From Aggregatibacter aphrophilus ATCC 33389 (GTDB taxonomy: Bacteria; Pseudomonadota; Gammaproteobacteria; Enterobacterales; Pasteurellaceae), in NCBI RefSeq assembly GCF_900636915.1, contig NZ_LR134327.1, positions 310,001 to 374,000 on the forward strand: DNA of 64,000 nucleotides, in the 5' to 3' direction. Under the pieces are notes generated by a model. The model was not told the origin of the DNA, ran no database searches, and was given only the letters and a program-made list of their open reading frames with translations. The stretch's first letter is position 1, and each line of letters begins with the position of its first letter. Positions 47,601 through 56,908 of this stretch are shown piece by piece. Made by a program: the position numbers and the translations under genes.

Positions 47601-48684
47601 CACTTAGGCGGTCATTAGAAGGATCTACACGTAAGGTTTCGGAAATATACGGACCATAATCAAGATCATTGGTAAATAAAGTCTCAATTTGTGTATAACC
47701 GGCTTGTGCTAATTTTGCCAATAACTCAAGAGAAAGCTCCATATTTGCCGGGCAAACTAATTCTCCGGTTGCTAGATCCACATAATCTTTCGCAGCAACT
47801 TTGCCTACAATATATTCAGTCGGCACTTCAACTTGGGTAACTTTGTCTTTTTCCAAGGCTTTAATATGACGTGCAGTAATACGACGGCCACGCTCAACAT
47901 AAACCTTACCTTTAGCCTCAATATCAAACGCGGCGGTTTCACCACGCAAACGCTCCGGTACTAAGGTCATTAATAATTTGTTATCTTTGATTTCAAAGGA
48001 AATTTTATCAAAGAAAAGATCTAAGATTTGTTCGGTAGTATAGCCTAGCGCACGTAAAATAATGGTTGCCGGTAATTTACGACGGCGGTCGATACGTGCA
48101 TATAAATTATCTTTCGGATCAAACTCAAAATCCAACCATGAACCGCGGTAAGGAATAATACGTGCGTTATACAGCACTTTACCTGAAGAATGAGTTTTAC
48201 CTTTGTCGCTATCAAAGAATACACCCGGACTGCGGTGTAATTGAGACACGATAACACGCTCGGTACCATTAATAACGAAAGTACCGTTATCAGTCATCAA
48301 TGGGATTTCACCCATATAAACTTCTTGTTCTTTAATATCTTTGATGGTGCCCGGTGCGGCATCTTTGTCGTAACTAACTAAGCGTAGTTTTACTCGTAAA
48401 GGTGCTGCATAGGTGGTACCACGAATTTGGCATTCACGTACATCAAACACCGGCTCGCCTAATTGATAGCTGACATATTGTAATTCAGTATTTCCGTTTG
48501 TACTGACAATCGGGAATACAGAGCGGAAAGCGGCTTCTAAGCCTTGTTGACCATCAGGATCTCTTTGAATAAATTTTTCAAAAGAATCAATCTGAATTGT
48601 TAATAAATAAGGAATATTTAAAACTTGCGGACGTTTGCCGAAGTCTTTACGAATTCGTTTTTTCTCGGTATAGGAGTAAACCAT
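44656..48684 (-). CDS. rpoB: DNA-directed RNA polymerase subunit beta
   Basis: I choose ATG at 48684 (1342 residues, identical to E. coli length), beginning [19 protein letters not shown]. The rifampicin-binding cluster region ([20 protein letters not shown] and following [17 protein letters not shown]) has the standard residues D516-, H526- and S531-equivalents (DQN, HKR, ISALG), with no typical resistance substitution seen; note the unusual reading starts at '[20 protein letters not shown]'. It lies in the rplL-rpoB-rpoC operon. Confidence 0.98.
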   Translation of the reverse strand: MVYSYTEKKRIRKDFGKRPQVLNIPYLLTIQIDSFEKFIQRDPDGQQGLEAAFRSVFPIVSTNGNTELQYVSYQLGEPVFDVRECQIRGTTYAAPLRVKLRLVSYDKDAAPGTIKDIKEQEVYMGEIPLMTDNGTFVINGTERVIVSQLHRSPGVFFDSDKGKTHSSGKVLYNARIIPYRGSWLDFEFDPKDNLYARIDRRRKLPATIILRALGYTTEQILDLFFDKISFEIKDNKLLMTLVPERLRGETAAFDIEAKGKVYVERGRRITARHIKALEKDKVTQVEVPTEYIVGKVAAKDYVDLATGELVCPANMELSLELLAKLAQAGYTQIETLFTNDLDYGPYISETLRVDPSNDRLSALVEIYRMMRPGEPPTKEAAEALFDNLFFSSDRYDLSAVGRMKFNRSLGIEEATGNGTLSNEDIVSVMKKLIDIRNGRGEVDDIDHLGNRRIRSVGEMAENQFRIGLVRVERAVKERLSLGDLDAITPQDLINAKPISAAVKEFFGSSQLSQFMDQNNPLSEVTHKRRISALGPGGLTRERAGFEVRDVHATHYGRVCPIETPEGPNIGLINSLSVYARTNDYGFLETPYRKVVNGQVTEEIEYLSAIEEGKYVIAQANSNLDDDFRFTDAFVTCRGEHGESGLYKPEEIHYMDVSTQQVVSVAAALIPFLEHDDANRALMGANMQRQAVPTLRADKPLVGTGIEKSVALDSGVAVVAKRGGTIQYVDASRIVVKVNEDETVAGEAGIDIYNLIKYTRSNQNTCINQIPCVELGDPVERGEILADGPSTDLGELALGQNIRVAFMPWNGYNFEDSMLVSERVVQQDRFTTIHIQELSCVARDTKLGAEEITADIPNVGEAALSKLDESGIVYIGAEVKGGDILVGKVTPKGETQLTPEEKLLRAIFGEKASDVKDSSLRVPNSVSGTVIDVQVFTRDGVEKDKRALEIEEMQLKQAKKDLSEEFEILEAGLFMRVRNLLLSGGFDAKSLDKLDRTKWLEQTLDNEEKQHQLEQLAEQHEELRKEFERKLEVQRNKIIQGDDLAPGVLKVVKVYLAVKRQIQPGDKMAGRHGNKGVISKINPVEDMPYDENGQPVEIVLNPLGVPSRMNIGQILETHLGLAAKGIGDQINAMIKQQQSIAKLREYMQKAYDLGGGSQKVDLSTFTDEEVMRLAQNLRKGLPIATPVFDGAHEKEIKGLLELGGLPTSGQITLYDGRTGEKFERPVTVGYMYMLKLNHLVDDKMHARSTGSYSLVTQQPLGGKAQFGGQRFGEMEVWALEAYGAAYTLQEMLTVKSDDVNGRTKMYKNIVSGNQHMDPGTPESFNVIMKEIRSLGINIDLDEE

Positions 48685-48892
48685 AGGGTTCCTCTGCTTG
48701 CTGTTCAGTGACCCACAATCAACACGCAATAATTTGGGCAAATATTGGTGACAATGTATTAGATACCGTTTTTAGATGACCGCACTATGAACCTTACTTC
48801 TTGAGTGGGTAGCTCAAATTAAAATGCTTTGTTTAACTTGAGGAAACAAAAGTAATCAAACGGCAAATTTACTTCTGTTTTTGATAGCACAA

Positions 48893-48920
48893 AATGGCTG
48901 ATGGTCACCCACCAGCCATT
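48893..48920 (-). terminator. hairpin/attenuator between rplL and rpoB
   Basis: AATGGCTG (48893-48900) and CAGCCATT (48913-48920) form an 8-bp stem with a partly pairing loop, followed by TTTTGTG on the minus strand. E. coli has a partial terminator at the same place that reduces rpoB expression relative to ribosomal proteins; the same role is inferred. Confidence 0.7.
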
Positions 48921-48953
48921 TAGCCTGAGAAACAGGACGAAATAGAATCAAAA

Positions 48954-49325
48954 TTATTTGATTTCTACTTTCGCGCCGGCTTCTTCTAATTCTTTCTTAA
49001 GCGCTTCTGCTTCTGCTTTAGCAACGCCTTCTTTCAATACAGCCGGTGCAGATTCAACTAAGTCTTTAGCTTCTTTCAAGCCTAAACCGGTTGCACCACG
49101 TACTGCTTTGATTACTGCTACTTTGTTAGCACCAGCTTCAGCAAGAACTACGTCGAATTCAGTTTTTTCTTCTGCCGCTGCTGCTGCACCACCTGCTGGA
49201 GCTGCTGCTACTGCTGCTGCTGCGGAAACACCGAATTTTTCTTCCATCGCTGTGATTAATTCAACGATTTCAGTTACAGATTTAGAAGCAATCGCTTCAA
49301 TGATTTGTTCGTTAGTTAATGACAT
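48954..49325 (-). CDS. rplL: 50S ribosomal protein L7/L12
   Basis: 123 residues from ATG at 49325 ([20 protein letters not shown]). N-terminal dimerisation helix, Ala-rich hinge ([17 protein letters not shown]) and the C-terminal factor-binding domain ([21 protein letters not shown]...KDLVE) are all present. It binds L10 in the stalk. It follows rplJ by about 51 bases. Confidence 0.98.
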   Translation of the reverse strand: MSLTNEQIIEAIASKSVTEIVELITAMEEKFGVSAAAAVAAAPAGGAAAAAEEKTEFDVVLAEAGANKVAVIKAVRGATGLGLKEAKDLVESAPAVLKEGVAKAEAEALKKELEEAGAKVEIK

Positions 49326-49376
49326 AACAATCAATTCCTAAAGTAAATAAAGTTAATTGGATGAAGAAACGCTTGA

Positions 49377-49868
49377 TTAAGCCGCTTCTTGTAATTTGTC
49401 GCGTAATGCCGCAAAAGTGCGAACAAGTTTGCCTGCCGCAGCTTCTTTCATTGTGCCCATTAAACGTGCAATTGCTTCGTCGTAAGTCGGTAATGTTGCT
49501 AAGAATTCAACATCTTGGATCTTACCTTCAAAGGCTGCACCTTTAAGTTCAAACTTATCGTTTGCTTTCGCGAATTCTTTGAACAAACGTGCTGCAGCAC
49601 CTGGATGTTCAGTAGAGAATGCGATAAGTGTTGGACCGGTAAATGTGTCTTTCAAACATTCGAATTCAGTGCCTTCTACCGCACGACGTAATAAAGTATT
49701 ACGAACAACGCGCATAGAAACACCGGCTTCGCGTGCTGATTTACGCAATTCGGTCATTTTGTCTACTGTCACACCACGGGAATCCGCGATCACAGCAGAA
49801 AGGGCACCTTTGGCTGCTTCATTTACTTCGGCAACAATTGCTTGTTTGTCTTGAAGATTTAATGCCAT
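49377..49868 (-). CDS. rplJ: 50S ribosomal protein L10
   Basis: 163 residues ([21 protein letters not shown]) with the conserved [20 protein letters not shown] region and the C-terminal stalk-binding helix. L10 carries L7/L12 dimers and represses its own translation by binding the upstream leader. Confidence 0.98.
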   Translation of the reverse strand: MALNLQDKQAIVAEVNEAAKGALSAVIADSRGVTVDKMTELRKSAREAGVSMRVVRNTLLRRAVEGTEFECLKDTFTGPTLIAFSTEHPGAAARLFKEFAKANDKFELKGAAFEGKIQDVEFLATLPTYDEAIARLMGTMKEAAAGKLVRTFAALRDKLQEAA

Positions 49869-50070
49869 TGGCTGTTAGCTCCTGAATACACTCCGATTGC
49901 TCGGAATTTAAATACCTAATAAAACGACTATTAGGACGAATTCGGTGCACAGAAGCAAGAAAATTCTTATTCTGTTCACCATCTACGTAGGATGATTAAG
50001 ATTGCTCCCCTACGGTCTTGGACGGGGCTTGAATGAGGTCAAACACCAACCAGAAATGCTAAACCGCAAA
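49869..50070 (-). promoter_or_regulatory. L10 leader (autogenous control) upstream of rplJ
   Basis: The untranslated region contains the conserved kink-turn/hairpin elements of the gamma-proteobacterial L10 leader, e.g. ACCGTAGGGGAGCAATC and CCTACGTAGATGGTGAAC on the minus strand. L10-(L7/L12)4 binding would block rplJL translation. It lies in the 357-base gap between rplA and rplJ. Confidence 0.75.
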
Positions 50071-50171
50071 TAAACTACGGCCTAAAAAGGACGCAAATTA
50101 TAACGGTCTAAATAACATTTGTAAATGCCTGATGATAAAAAAGTCACCAATTCAACAACGAGAAATGCCGC

Positions 50172-50203
50172 AAAAAATAACCGCACTTATAAAAGTGCGG
50201 TCA
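50172..50203 (-). terminator. inverted uptake-signal hairpin after rplA
   Basis: GACCGCACTTTTATAAGTGCGGTT followed by ATTTTTTG on the minus strand: paired uptake signals with a T tract directly after the rplA stop codon (50226). It may end rplKA transcripts or attenuate entry into the rplJ leader. Confidence 0.8.
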
Positions 50204-50225
50204 TATTTCATCGTATTTCTACGGA

Positions 50226-50915
50226 TTATAGTGAAGCTTGATCAACAGCTACACCGGCACCCATTGTAGTAGAAAGACTTACTTTCTTAATGAAGATACC
50301 TTTAGATGTTGCAGGTTTCGCTTTAGTTAAAGCCGCTAACAACGCTTGAAGGTTTTCTTTCAATTGTACTTCAGAGAAGTTTGCTTTACCGATAGTAGTG
50401 TGGATGATACCGTTTTTATCGTTACGATAACGAATCTGACCGGATTTAGCATTTTTCACTGCTTCAGCAACGTTTGGTGTGACAGTACCCACTTTCGGGT
50501 TTGGCATTAAACCACGTGGGCCTAATACTTGACCTAATTGACCAACAACACGCATTGCATCAGGAGAAGCGATAACAACGTCAAAGTTCATTTCGCCTTT
50601 TTTGATTTGCTCAGCTAAATCTTCCATACCTACTAAATCAGCACCAGCTTCTTTAGCTGCTTCTGCGTTTGCACCTTGGGTGAACACAGCTACGCGAACT
50701 TCGCGACCAGTACCGTGTGGTAATACAGTTGCACCACGTACGTTTTGGTCAGATTTACGAGGGTCGATACCCAAGTTTACTGCGACATCAACACTTTCAA
50801 CGAATTTAGCCGTTGCAAATTGTTTCAATACAGCAATTGCTTCGTTGATTTCGTATGCTTTAGTAGAATCTACGCCAGCTTTGATTGCTTTCATTTTTTT
50901 AGTCAATTTAGCCAT
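50226..50915 (-). CDS. rplA: 50S ribosomal protein L1
   Basis: 229 residues ([21 protein letters not shown]...), with the L1 RNA-binding signature region [20 protein letters not shown] (about 132-152). L1 lies at the E-site stalk and regulates its own operon in many bacteria. It starts 4 bases after the rplK stop. Confidence 0.98.
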   Translation of the reverse strand: MAKLTKKMKAIKAGVDSTKAYEINEAIAVLKQFATAKFVESVDVAVNLGIDPRKSDQNVRGATVLPHGTGREVRVAVFTQGANAEAAKEAGADLVGMEDLAEQIKKGEMNFDVVIASPDAMRVVGQLGQVLGPRGLMPNPKVGTVTPNVAEAVKNAKSGQIRYRNDKNGIIHTTIGKANFSEVQLKENLQALLAALTKAKPATSKGIFIKKVSLSTTMGAGVAVDQASL

Positions 50916-50919
50916 CGTA

Positions 50920-51348
50920 TTATTCCTCCACCACTAAGCCCATTGAGCGAGCAGTACCAGCAATTGATTTCATCTTAGTTTCAATAGTTGCACCAGTCAT
51001 ATCCGCTGCTTTGGTTTCAGCGATTTGACGAACTTGATCTAAAGTTACTTTACCCACTTTATCCTTGTTCGGTTTACCGGAACCTGATTTGATACCTGCT
51101 GCTTTTTTCAATAAAACTGCTGCCGGTGGAGTTTTAGTAACAAATGTAAATGAACGGTCTGCGTATACTGTGATAACAACCGGAATCGGCAAACCTTTTT
51201 CTAAGCTCTCAGTACGAGCGTTGAATGCTTTACAGAATTCCATGATGTTCACACCTTGTTGACCTAATGCCGGACCAACTGGTGGTGATGGGTTTGCCAT
51301 ACCAGCTGCAACTTGCAGCTTAACATAGGCTTGGACTTTTTTTGCCAT
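50920..51348 (-). CDS. rplK: 50S ribosomal protein L11
   Basis: 142 residues ([22 protein letters not shown]...), the normal length, with the proline-rich N-terminal domain and the 23S rRNA-binding C-terminal domain. L11 lies at the GTPase center and is needed for stringent factor response. It begins the rplKA unit. Confidence 0.98.
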   Translation of the reverse strand: MAKKVQAYVKLQVAAGMANPSPPVGPALGQQGVNIMEFCKAFNARTESLEKGLPIPVVITVYADRSFTFVTKTPPAAVLLKKAAGIKSGSGKPNKDKVGKVTLDQVRQIAETKAADMTGATIETKMKSIAGTARSMGLVVEE

Positions 51349-51461
51349 TTTTAAGTTTCCTCTAAGTGGGTAATAACGCTACTACTAGCTCCCCTGTTGA
51401 TAAAAAGGGTTGCATTCTAATCAAAGTCAACCAGTTTTTCAAGTAAAAATACTTGAGAAAG

Positions 51462-51499
51462 TCACCGCACTTTATCATATTTCATTTAAAGTGCGGTCA
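51462..51499 (-). terminator. inverted uptake-signal hairpin after nusG
   Basis: ACCGCACTTTATCATATTTCATTTAAAGTGCGGT pairs as a 10-bp stem just downstream of the nusG stop (51518) with A- and T-rich flanks. It probably separates the secE-nusG transcript from rplK, though read-through is possible. Confidence 0.75.
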
Positions 51500-51517
51500 A
51501 AATTTTAAACGTTTTAA

Positions 51518-52069
51518 CTAGCTATTCTTTTCCACTTGGCCGAACTCAAGTTCAACCGGTGTAGCACGACCAAAAATAGAAACAGACACTTTCAGGCGGC
51601 CTTTTTCGTAATCGATTTCCTCTACTGTACCGTTGAAATCTATAAACGGCCCCTCGGTTACGCGCACTTCTTCGCCCGGTTGGAACGTTGTTCTTGGTTT
51701 TGGTTTGTCGCTGTTTTGTTCCAAACGATTCAAAATAATATCTGCTTCACGGTTACTAATTGGCGCCGGTTTATCCGGTGTACCACCAATAAAGCCCATC
51801 ACACGTGGCACGCTACGAACCAAATGCCAGGTATCGTCATTCATTTCCATTTGTACTAACACATAGCCCGGGAAATATTTACGTTCACTTTTACGACGCT
51901 TACCGGCTACATTTTCAACCACCTCTTCGGTCGGTACAAGCACCTCGCCAAATTGTTCTTCCATTTGATGAAGCTTAATATATTCGCGTAAAGTTGTTGC
52001 CACACGGGCTTCAAAACCGGAGAAAGCCTGCAACACGTACCAACGTTTTTTATTTGCGGTGTCTGTCAT
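51518..52069 (-). CDS. nusG: transcription termination/antitermination protein NusG
   Basis: 183 residues. An N-terminal NGN domain ([24 protein letters not shown]...) and a C-terminal KOW domain ([21 protein letters not shown]...) are present. NusG binds RNA polymerase and couples transcription to Rho or the ribosome. It begins one base after the secE stop. Confidence 0.98.
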   Translation of the reverse strand: MTDTANKKRWYVLQAFSGFEARVATTLREYIKLHQMEEQFGEVLVPTEEVVENVAGKRRKSERKYFPGYVLVQMEMNDDTWHLVRSVPRVMGFIGGTPDKPAPISNREADIILNRLEQNSDKPKPRTTFQPGEEVRVTEGPFIDFNGTVEEIDYEKGRLKVSVSIFGRATPVELEFGQVEKNS

Positions 52070-52070
52070 T

Positions 52071-52481
52071 TTAGAATCTCCAGTCGGTTAAAAAGGTAAT
52101 AATACGTACAATGATTGAATCCAATCCCCAAAGAATCAACGACACAAACACTGTCACACCAACAACCATAAAGGTTGTTTGAGTTGCTTCCGGACGGGTT
52201 GGCCATACGATTTTTCTCAGTTCTGTACGGGAATCTTTAAAGAAACCAAGGGCTTTTCGACCTTGATTAGTCATTGCTGCTACACCTAAAGAAATCAGTA
52301 GCAAAACAACAATGGCAACAACACGAATCGGGGTAGAATATTGGTCTTGGAAATAAATATTACCGAAAGCTGTTGCCGCAATAATCACAACAGTCAACAG
52401 CCATAAAAAAATGTTTAACCCCTTAGACTTTCCTTCTAAAGGCTCAGGTGCATTTTTCTTTTTCTCAATTTCTAATGCCAT
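52071..52481 (-). CDS. secE: preprotein translocase subunit SecE
   Basis: 136 residues with three membrane segments (about 20-40, 43-62 and 95-120), as in gamma-proteobacterial SecE, and the conserved amphipathic region before the last helix ([20 protein letters not shown]). It is the essential small subunit of the SecYEG channel. The -10-like TATAAT (52537-52542) lies 56 bases upstream. Confidence 0.97.
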   Translation of the reverse strand: MALEIEKKKNAPEPLEGKSKGLNIFLWLLTVVIIAATAFGNIYFQDQYSTPIRVVAIVVLLLISLGVAAMTNQGRKALGFFKDSRTELRKIVWPTRPEATQTTFMVVGVTVFVSLILWGLDSIIVRIITFLTDWRF

Positions 52482-53345
52482 AAAAATTTATCCATTATGT
52501 AACTTTAAAAAACAGGGATCCTTTTTCGAACGCAGGATTATAGCAGCTAATTTTCCAGTTTCATATTAAAATTACACAAAGATTTGCAAGATCACCTGTC
52601 TCCATAACCTAAGTCATCAACTTGTAGGGTTGTCTTTCTACCACGCTTTACCTGGTTACCGGTATTGGTAAACATCAGTTTCTACGCCTACATTTACGCA
52701 AAGAAAAATCACAAATAGTAGCTAAATCTATAGCTTATTCCCAAAAAACGCAGAGAGATTGCAATATATCTATGAAACCATAGTTTTTTTTTACACAATG
52801 CTATCAAGAATAAAGTAATAGAATAATTGGTCTTATAAATCCCATTTGATAGCTCCAAACATCCTAAAATGTATTAATAAAATTTGAATATCAGTTGGAA
52901 CAAAATAAATAGAAATTGAATGAATAATAGAGTGTTGTTGATTTTCTTCACAAGCTTATTCTCTCATATAAGAACCACATAATATATTTAAGGAACAACA
53001 AAGCTCGATTTAATATAGGTAAATACCCAATAGAATACTAACTATCTCATCAGTCATACTGTGAAACTTATCCGATAGATTTCAATCATTACACTTATTC
53101 TTTATGTATAGAAAAATCACAACAGCACATAGATATTACCTCTGTCAAAATAAGTTTTAACGACATTAATCCAAGTCTATTTTCCTATGTAAGAATATTA
53201 TTCTAAAGTGAAATAACTTTTATTTTTGATGATTTTTTTGAGCCCCCATAAGAAAAATTGCTGCTAAATAATATTTAATTTGATATAGTTACATCCGTCT
53301 GATTTAAGACAAACTTAATCTTTAAAGCTAATTTAGGAGAATTCT
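52482..53345. other. AT-rich gene-free region between divergent secE and hcp
   Basis: About 860 bases with no supported gene. The secE promoter -10 (TATAAT on the minus strand, 52537-52542) lies at the left end. A patch at about 52600-52680 is less AT-rich and could encode a 27-residue minus-strand peptide, but it has no ribosome site. The rest is AT-rich non-coding. Part of it probably drives hcp, whose ribosome site TTAGGAGAATTCT ends at 53345. Confidence 0.6.
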
Positions 53346-53861
53346 ATGCCTACACCAGCGTTTATTTCAATCGAAGGTAGTAACCAAGGAAAAATCACTG
53401 CAGGTGCTTTTACCGAAGATTCTGTCGGTAATGTTTATGTAGAAGGTCATGAAGACGAAATTATGGCACAAGCTGTAAGCCATATCGTTACAGTTCCAAC
53501 AGACCCACAATCTGGTCAACCGTCTGGACAACGTGTACACCAAGCATTTAAATTCACTTGCTCATTAAATAAAGCAGTTCCTTTAATGTACAACGCATTA
53601 GCGTCAGGTGAAATGTTGCCTAAAGTTGAAGTTACTTGGTATCGTACTTCTATTGATGGTCGTCAAGAACAGTTCTTCTCTACTGTATTAGAAGACGCAG
53701 TAATCGTAGATATGAATTTAGTAATGCCAAATGCACAAGATCCTAGCAACGCACCTTATACTCAACTATTAGAAGTGAGTATGAGCTATCGTAAAATTAA
53801 CTGGGATCACACCATTGCAGGCACCTCTGGTTCTGATGACTGGCGTAAACCTCAGGTTTAA
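53346..53861 (+). CDS. hcp: Hcp-family type VI secretion tube protein (orphan)
   Basis: 171 residues. The pattern PAFISIEGSNQGKITAGAF, the long central segment VHQAFKFTCSLNKAVPLMYNAL and the conserved MSYRKINWDHT (outlined) are typical of Hcp1-family proteins, which form the tube and act as carriers or effectors. No other type VI secretion gene is in the window, so this is an orphan hcp. It ends in a hairpin terminator. The neighbourhood (large AT-rich upstream gap) suggests insertion into a chromosomal spot. Confidence 0.93.
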   Translation: MPTPAFISIEGSNQGKITAGAFTEDSVGNVYVEGHEDEIMAQAVSHIVTVPTDPQSGQPSGQRVHQAFKFTCSLNKAVPLMYNALASGEMLPKVEVTWYRTSIDGRQEQFFSTVLEDAVIVDMNLVMPNAQDPSNAPYTQLLEVSMSYRKINWDHTIAGTSGSDDWRKPQV

Positions 53862-53909
53862 CCATAATTCAAAAAATAATCTAATTCTAAAAGTTAGACT
53901 ACTAATTAT

Positions 53910-53948
53910 AGGACTGATTTCGATATATGTTGGACTCAGTCCTTTTAG
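53910..53948 (+). terminator. rho-independent terminator after hcp
   Basis: AGGACTGA (53910-53917) and TCAGTCCT (53936-53943) form an 8-bp stem followed by TTTTAG. It lies about 50 bases after the hcp stop. Confidence 0.8.
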
Positions 53949-54058
53949 TTTCGCTGAAATATAATAATTATTGCAGTAATTACTATTTACCCTTCCCCTC
54001 TTTTGAGAGGTAAAATGAGCACTAACTCATTTATCTTTCTTCTGTTTAAACCCTTTTA

Positions 54059-54132
54059 AGCGATAACAAATACCGAGTAACCCTCTTGCGCTGGGGTTAT
54101 CTGAATTGTTGCTTGTAAGCCTTGTTATTGCT
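54059..54132. other. nested inverted repeat (possible structured RNA) left of the integrated element
   Basis: AGCGATAACAA (54059-54069) pairs with TTGTTATTGCT (54122-54132); within it TAACCC (54078-54083) pairs with GGGTTA (54094-54099). The two-level hairpin could be a small RNA, but no promoter or known family was identified. Confidence 0.35.
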
Positions 54133-54159
54133 AGATCTGTGCAATTTGGTTTTTACTCC

Positions 54160-54184
54160 GTATAACTAAACGTATAACTAAAAT
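54160..54184 (+). repeat. left direct repeat, candidate attL
   Basis: GTATAACTAAAC at the start and GTATAACTAAAAT at the end of a 25-bp sequence, identical to 62393-62417. Position at the far end of the element from the integrase makes it a candidate attachment site. Confidence 0.75.
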
Positions 54185-54477
54185 CTAAAGTGCCTATAAA
54201 AATGGCGGTAATCGGGAGGTTTCTGAACGCTATAAAAAAGAGGTTTTCGGGAATTATAAAAAAGCGATTTAACCAGAAGATGATGATGGTTAGAAATGTG
54301 AAAAATTGGCAGTCTCCGCGCACCCGTTACCCCGTGGAAGTCCTAGCCCATCTAGGAGTACCTTTACTCAAAGGTAAACAAGTCCGGTTTTATCTGTCAT
54401 CATAAAATCTTAATTTTGCGGTGGTGGTAATTGAGTGGGATGGGCGGTTTTAAGGCCTAAAACCTGCAGTAATTTCC

Positions 54478-54495
54478 CGCGCGCGCGTACTGGTC
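54478..54495 (+). repeat. module-boundary repeat, copy 4
   Basis: CGCGCGCGCGTACTGGTC lies just beyond the terminator of the toxin-antitoxin operon. The flank CAATAAAAAA matches that of copy 3. GC-alternating sequence stands out in an AT-rich element. Confidence 0.75.
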
Positions 54496-54505
54496 AAAAA
54501 ACTCA

Positions 54506-54530
54506 ATAAAAAACGCCTAAAGTAGGCGTT
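54506..54530 (-). terminator. terminator after the antitoxin gene
   Basis: AACGCCTA CTTT AGGCGTT-type stem (minus strand) followed by TTTTATTGAG. It ends the toxin-antitoxin operon. Confidence 0.85.
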
Positions 54531-54555
54531 CTATGATTAATGGCGTTGATTTTTC

Positions 54556-54864
54556 TTATATCCCTGCGATAAGCTCAAAGGTTTGCGGGGCTTTATCCAC
54601 CATGCGCAACAATAAAGAGGCGTGCGCGCTAGGTTTGGTTTTGCCTTGCTCCCAGCCTTGATAGGTTCTTACACTGGTTCGTAACTTCTGCGCAAAGACA
54701 GCTTGAGAAAGGTTTAATTTCTCTCTAATTGCTTTCACTTCCTCTGCCGTAATGCTTGCAGGTTCAATTCGTTCACGCGTCTCTACTCTTAGCGTTATTT
54801 TCCCCTGTGTAAAGTCTTTATAGGCATTTAGCCCCTCTATAAGCTCATCAAATAATTCACTCAT
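54556..54864 (-). CDS. HigA-type antitoxin
   Basis: 102 residues. A Cro/CI helix-turn-helix in the C-terminal half (AIREKLNLSQAVFAQKLRTSVRTYQGW, outlined) binds the operon promoter; the N-terminal half should bind the toxin. It overlaps the toxin gene by 4 bases, in the toxin-first order of HigBA. Copies of the module-boundary repeat lie on both sides of this pair. Confidence 0.85.
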   Translation of the reverse strand: MSELFDELIEGLNAYKDFTQGKITLRVETRERIEPASITAEEVKAIREKLNLSQAVFAQKLRTSVRTYQGWEQGKTKPSAHASLLLRMVDKAPQTFELIAGI

Positions 54865-55199
54865 TGCTCTAGCTCCTCTATCTCTTTCACCAGTTTAGCT
54901 AAAATTTTATATTGCTCTGTGGTTAAATCTTCGCATCTGTTTTTACTGTAAGCAGTAACGAGTAATATCCGTGATTTACGTATGAGATAGTAATAAATCA
55001 CTCGTGCGCCACCACGTTTACCTTTGTTTCTCTCACTGTCAGCGATTCTAATTTTTCTCAATCCGCCCGTGTTCTGTATCACGTCTCCCTTTTCGGGGTT
55101 TTCTAATAGCTCATTCTGGAAAGCCCTATATTCATCATCGGACAAATACGCTTTTCTGTAACGCTCAAAGGGCGGCAATTCAATAAACGATAGTTTCAC
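54861..55199 (-). CDS. RelE/HigB-type toxin
   Basis: 112 residues. The RelE-superfamily pattern NTGGLRKIRIADSERNKGKRGGARVIYYYL (outlined, about 43-72) with basic residues and tyrosines is consistent with an mRNA interferase acting on the ribosome. A long linker-like C-terminus (LVKEIEELEQ) follows. It precedes and overlaps its antitoxin gene by 4 bases. Confidence 0.85.
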   Translation of the reverse strand: MKLSFIELPPFERYRKAYLSDDEYRAFQNELLENPEKGDVIQNTGGLRKIRIADSERNKGKRGGARVIYYYLIRKSRILLVTAYSKNRCEDLTTEQYKILAKLVKEIEELEQ

Positions 55200-55278
55200 G
55201 ATAAATAGGCTAAATGTTATTTGTTGCTTATTATACGCTTTAAGGGTATGAAGTAAACATTTTGTTCAATGCTCCTTT

Positions 55279-55301
55279 CCTCGCGCGCGCGTACTGGTCG
55301 C
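55279..55301 (+). repeat. module-boundary repeat, copy 3
   Basis: CCTCGCGCGCGCGTACTGGTC with a CAATAAAAAA flank, between the terminator of the 55366-55947 gene and the start of the toxin gene. It shares the core of the copies at 54478, 59261 and 59328. Confidence 0.75.
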
Positions 55302-55310
55302 GAAATTCAA

Positions 55311-55338
55311 TAAAAAAGGCTCAATGCACTACATCAAG
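55311..55338 (-). terminator. terminator after the 55366-55947 gene
   Basis: AAAGGCT ... AGCCTTT stem with a T run (minus strand), directly upstream of repeat copy 3. Confidence 0.75.
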
Positions 55339-55365
55339 CCTTTTTACATCGGTGTAACCGGTGGA

Positions 55366-55947
55366 TTAATCCACTTTGCTATCCGTCGTTTTTTGCCTTT
55401 CAACGCGCTCAATACTGAGCCGGTCAATCTGCTCTACCACTTCCGAAAACTTATGGATTAGATAGCCGCTCACCTGATTAAATGCCTTCAAAAGTGCGGT
55501 CTGTTCTTTTGTTAAATCGGCAGCTTTCGCTAATTCGTTAAATAACGTTCCACCACCTTTCAACCGCTCTACTAAATCAACGCATTCCTCACGCATTTTT
55601 AGTTTGTGGTGGAAGTCGTCTGGGTAAACCTCAAGACATTTCCTATTGCTATCATGAATTAGCTTAAATTGGCGCGAAAGCTGGGCATATTCAAAGGCTA
55701 ATGGGTTGAATGATAGTTTCCCTTGGTATTTGCGTTTCTCTCCGCTTTGCGCTTCCTGTTGCGTTTTTTGATCAGAATGCAAATTTGCTTTCTGCGCTTT
55801 CGCAAACTGGCGATCGGTTTCGCAATTTTTAACCGCACCAATTTGGGTTTGGTTCATTTCATTCACAAACTGATTTATTTTTTCTTGCTCGTTGTTTTTC
55901 TTCCATTGCTCAAGCTTTGCCATTGGATTAGTTGGTTTCATTTCCAC
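55366..55947 (-). CDS. element protein of unknown function
   Basis: 193 residues, helical and charged, with a low-complexity N-terminal half (Gln/Asn/Lys rich, about 1-75) and a better-folded C-terminal half (NPLAFEYAQLSRQFKLIHD; LNELAKAADLTKEQTALLK-type helices). No membrane segment or known domain is recognised. An uptake-signal core is embedded near 55494. It overlaps the preceding gene by 20 bases. Confidence 0.6.
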   Translation of the reverse strand: MEMKPTNPMAKLEQWKKNNEQEKINQFVNEMNQTQIGAVKNCETDRQFAKAQKANLHSDQKTQQEAQSGEKRKYQGKLSFNPLAFEYAQLSRQFKLIHDSNRKCLEVYPDDFHHKLKMREECVDLVERLKGGGTLFNELAKAADLTKEQTALLKAFNQVSGYLIHKFSEVVEQIDRLSIERVERQKTTDSKVD

Positions 55948-56131
55948 CCTCCGTTAAAACGGTGATAGTTTCTAAACGTCTGCCGGTAATATCTGTTTCG
56001 CCAATCTCAGCTTTCGCCCTGATTTTGGCTTGTAGTGCGTCTCTAAGTGAACAATATTGCCCTGCTGTGAATTGATCGTCGTTGTCATAGGTAAAAACAA
56101 GGGCGTAAGGAAATTTAGTGTTACTCATCAT
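55928..56131 (-). CDS. small element protein, unknown function
   Basis: 67 residues (MMSNTKFPYALVFTYDNDDQ), beta-rich N-terminus and helical C-terminus. It overlaps both neighbours (20 bases and 4 bases), indicating translational coupling. No family is recognised. Confidence 0.55.
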   Translation of the reverse strand: MMSNTKFPYALVFTYDNDDQFTAGQYCSLRDALQAKIRAKAEIGETDITGRRLETITVLTEGGNETN

Positions 56132-56457
56132 TTCGCCCCCTTATTTCCACTGTTAAGGTGATAGGTGGCTTCTGTTGATACATTGCGCAATGTGTTTAGA
56201 AAATATGCGTTAGCCTGAATTAATGCTCCAATATGTTTTACATTGTCATTGCTCATCGCTTGATTATCAAAATCCTGCTTAGAATCAGCAAAATGCCCTA
56301 AACGGCTTATCATATCGCCTAATTCCATTAGTCCGAACTCGATAGTTTCGCAAAGCGTTTCGCTTTCTGAACGTAACTTTATAAGCTCCATTTCATCAAT
56401 ATCATCACGAGCAACTACGTCATTTAATGCCATTTGAATAGCGCCATAACTAAGCAT
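56128..56457 (-). CDS. small element protein, unknown function
   Basis: 109 residues if started at ATG 56457 (MLSYGAIQMALNDVVARDD), inside the end of the Icd-like gene. It is helical, with LIKLRSESETLCETIEFGLM in the centre. The upstream extension to 56493 lacks a plausible ribosome site. Confidence 0.6.
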   Translation of the reverse strand: MLSYGAIQMALNDVVARDDIDEMELIKLRSESETLCETIEFGLMELGDMISRLGHFADSKQDFDNQAMSNDNVKHIGALIQANAYFLNTLRNVSTEATYHLNSGNKGAK

Positions 56458-56908
56458 GAGCCACCTCCATAGAATCACGAGAGATTGCCGCAAAAGTGCG
56501 GTCGTTTTTCACGGTGTTTTGAAGATTGATTTTGCCGGCAAGCACAAGAACAAAATCACGGGCGAATTGGGCGCGTGCGGCTCGTTCAGTGTCAGCAGTG
56601 ATACGGATTTTTTGAATCTGATTGGTTAGATCGGTACGGCGAATAGCCGCAAAAATGAATTGATACATTTGCGTAGATTCCAATAACTGATTTTTAGAAT
56701 CTACCGCTAGACTTCTCACGGTCGGGCGGTAGAACGTAACAGGGTGAGAAACTGTCGTTATTGGAAAACAGCCCGTCAAAGACGGCCTATTACGCTCTAC
56801 CATTGAATGAATTTTTAGATTAGATAAAACAAAATCCGCAAATTCTTGAGGTGTGCGAATGTTACGAACAAAAAAAGCACGGTTCTGTGGCGTGCTATCG
56901 TTCGCCAA
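56450..56908 (-). CDS. Icd-like (host cell-division inhibitor-type) protein
   Basis: 152 residues. The C-terminal half (TQMYQFIFAAIRR ... IRITADTERAARAQFARDFVLVLAGKIN, outlined) matches the Icd/Ash-like family found on Pasteurellaceae phages and satellites; P1 Icd and P4 Ash are founders. The N-terminal part (about 1-75) is variable. Effects on host division are known for some family members but not shown here. It overlaps the next gene. Confidence 0.75.
   Translation of the reverse strand: MANDSTPQNRAFFVRNIRTPQEFADFVLSNLKIHSMVERNRPSLTGCFPITTVSHPVTFYRPTVRSLAVDSKNQLLESTQMYQFIFAAIRRTDLTNQIQKIRITADTERAARAQFARDFVLVLAGKINLQNTVKNDRTFAAISRDSMEVAHA

Noticed and set aside
40284..48684. Long plus-strand open frames inside rpoC and rpoB
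   Set aside because: Antisense shadows of highly conserved genes; no ribosome sites or known families.
52600..52690. 27-codon minus-strand frame (MFTNTGNQVKRGR...) upstream of secE
   Set aside because: No ribosome site or family; most likely spacer DNA.
54190..54405. Plus-strand 71-codon frame at the left edge of the element
   Set aside because: It starts with GTG without a ribosome site, is rich in repeated KKRF-like residues from tandem A-rich DNA, and lies in the att-adjacent region; not supported as a gene.
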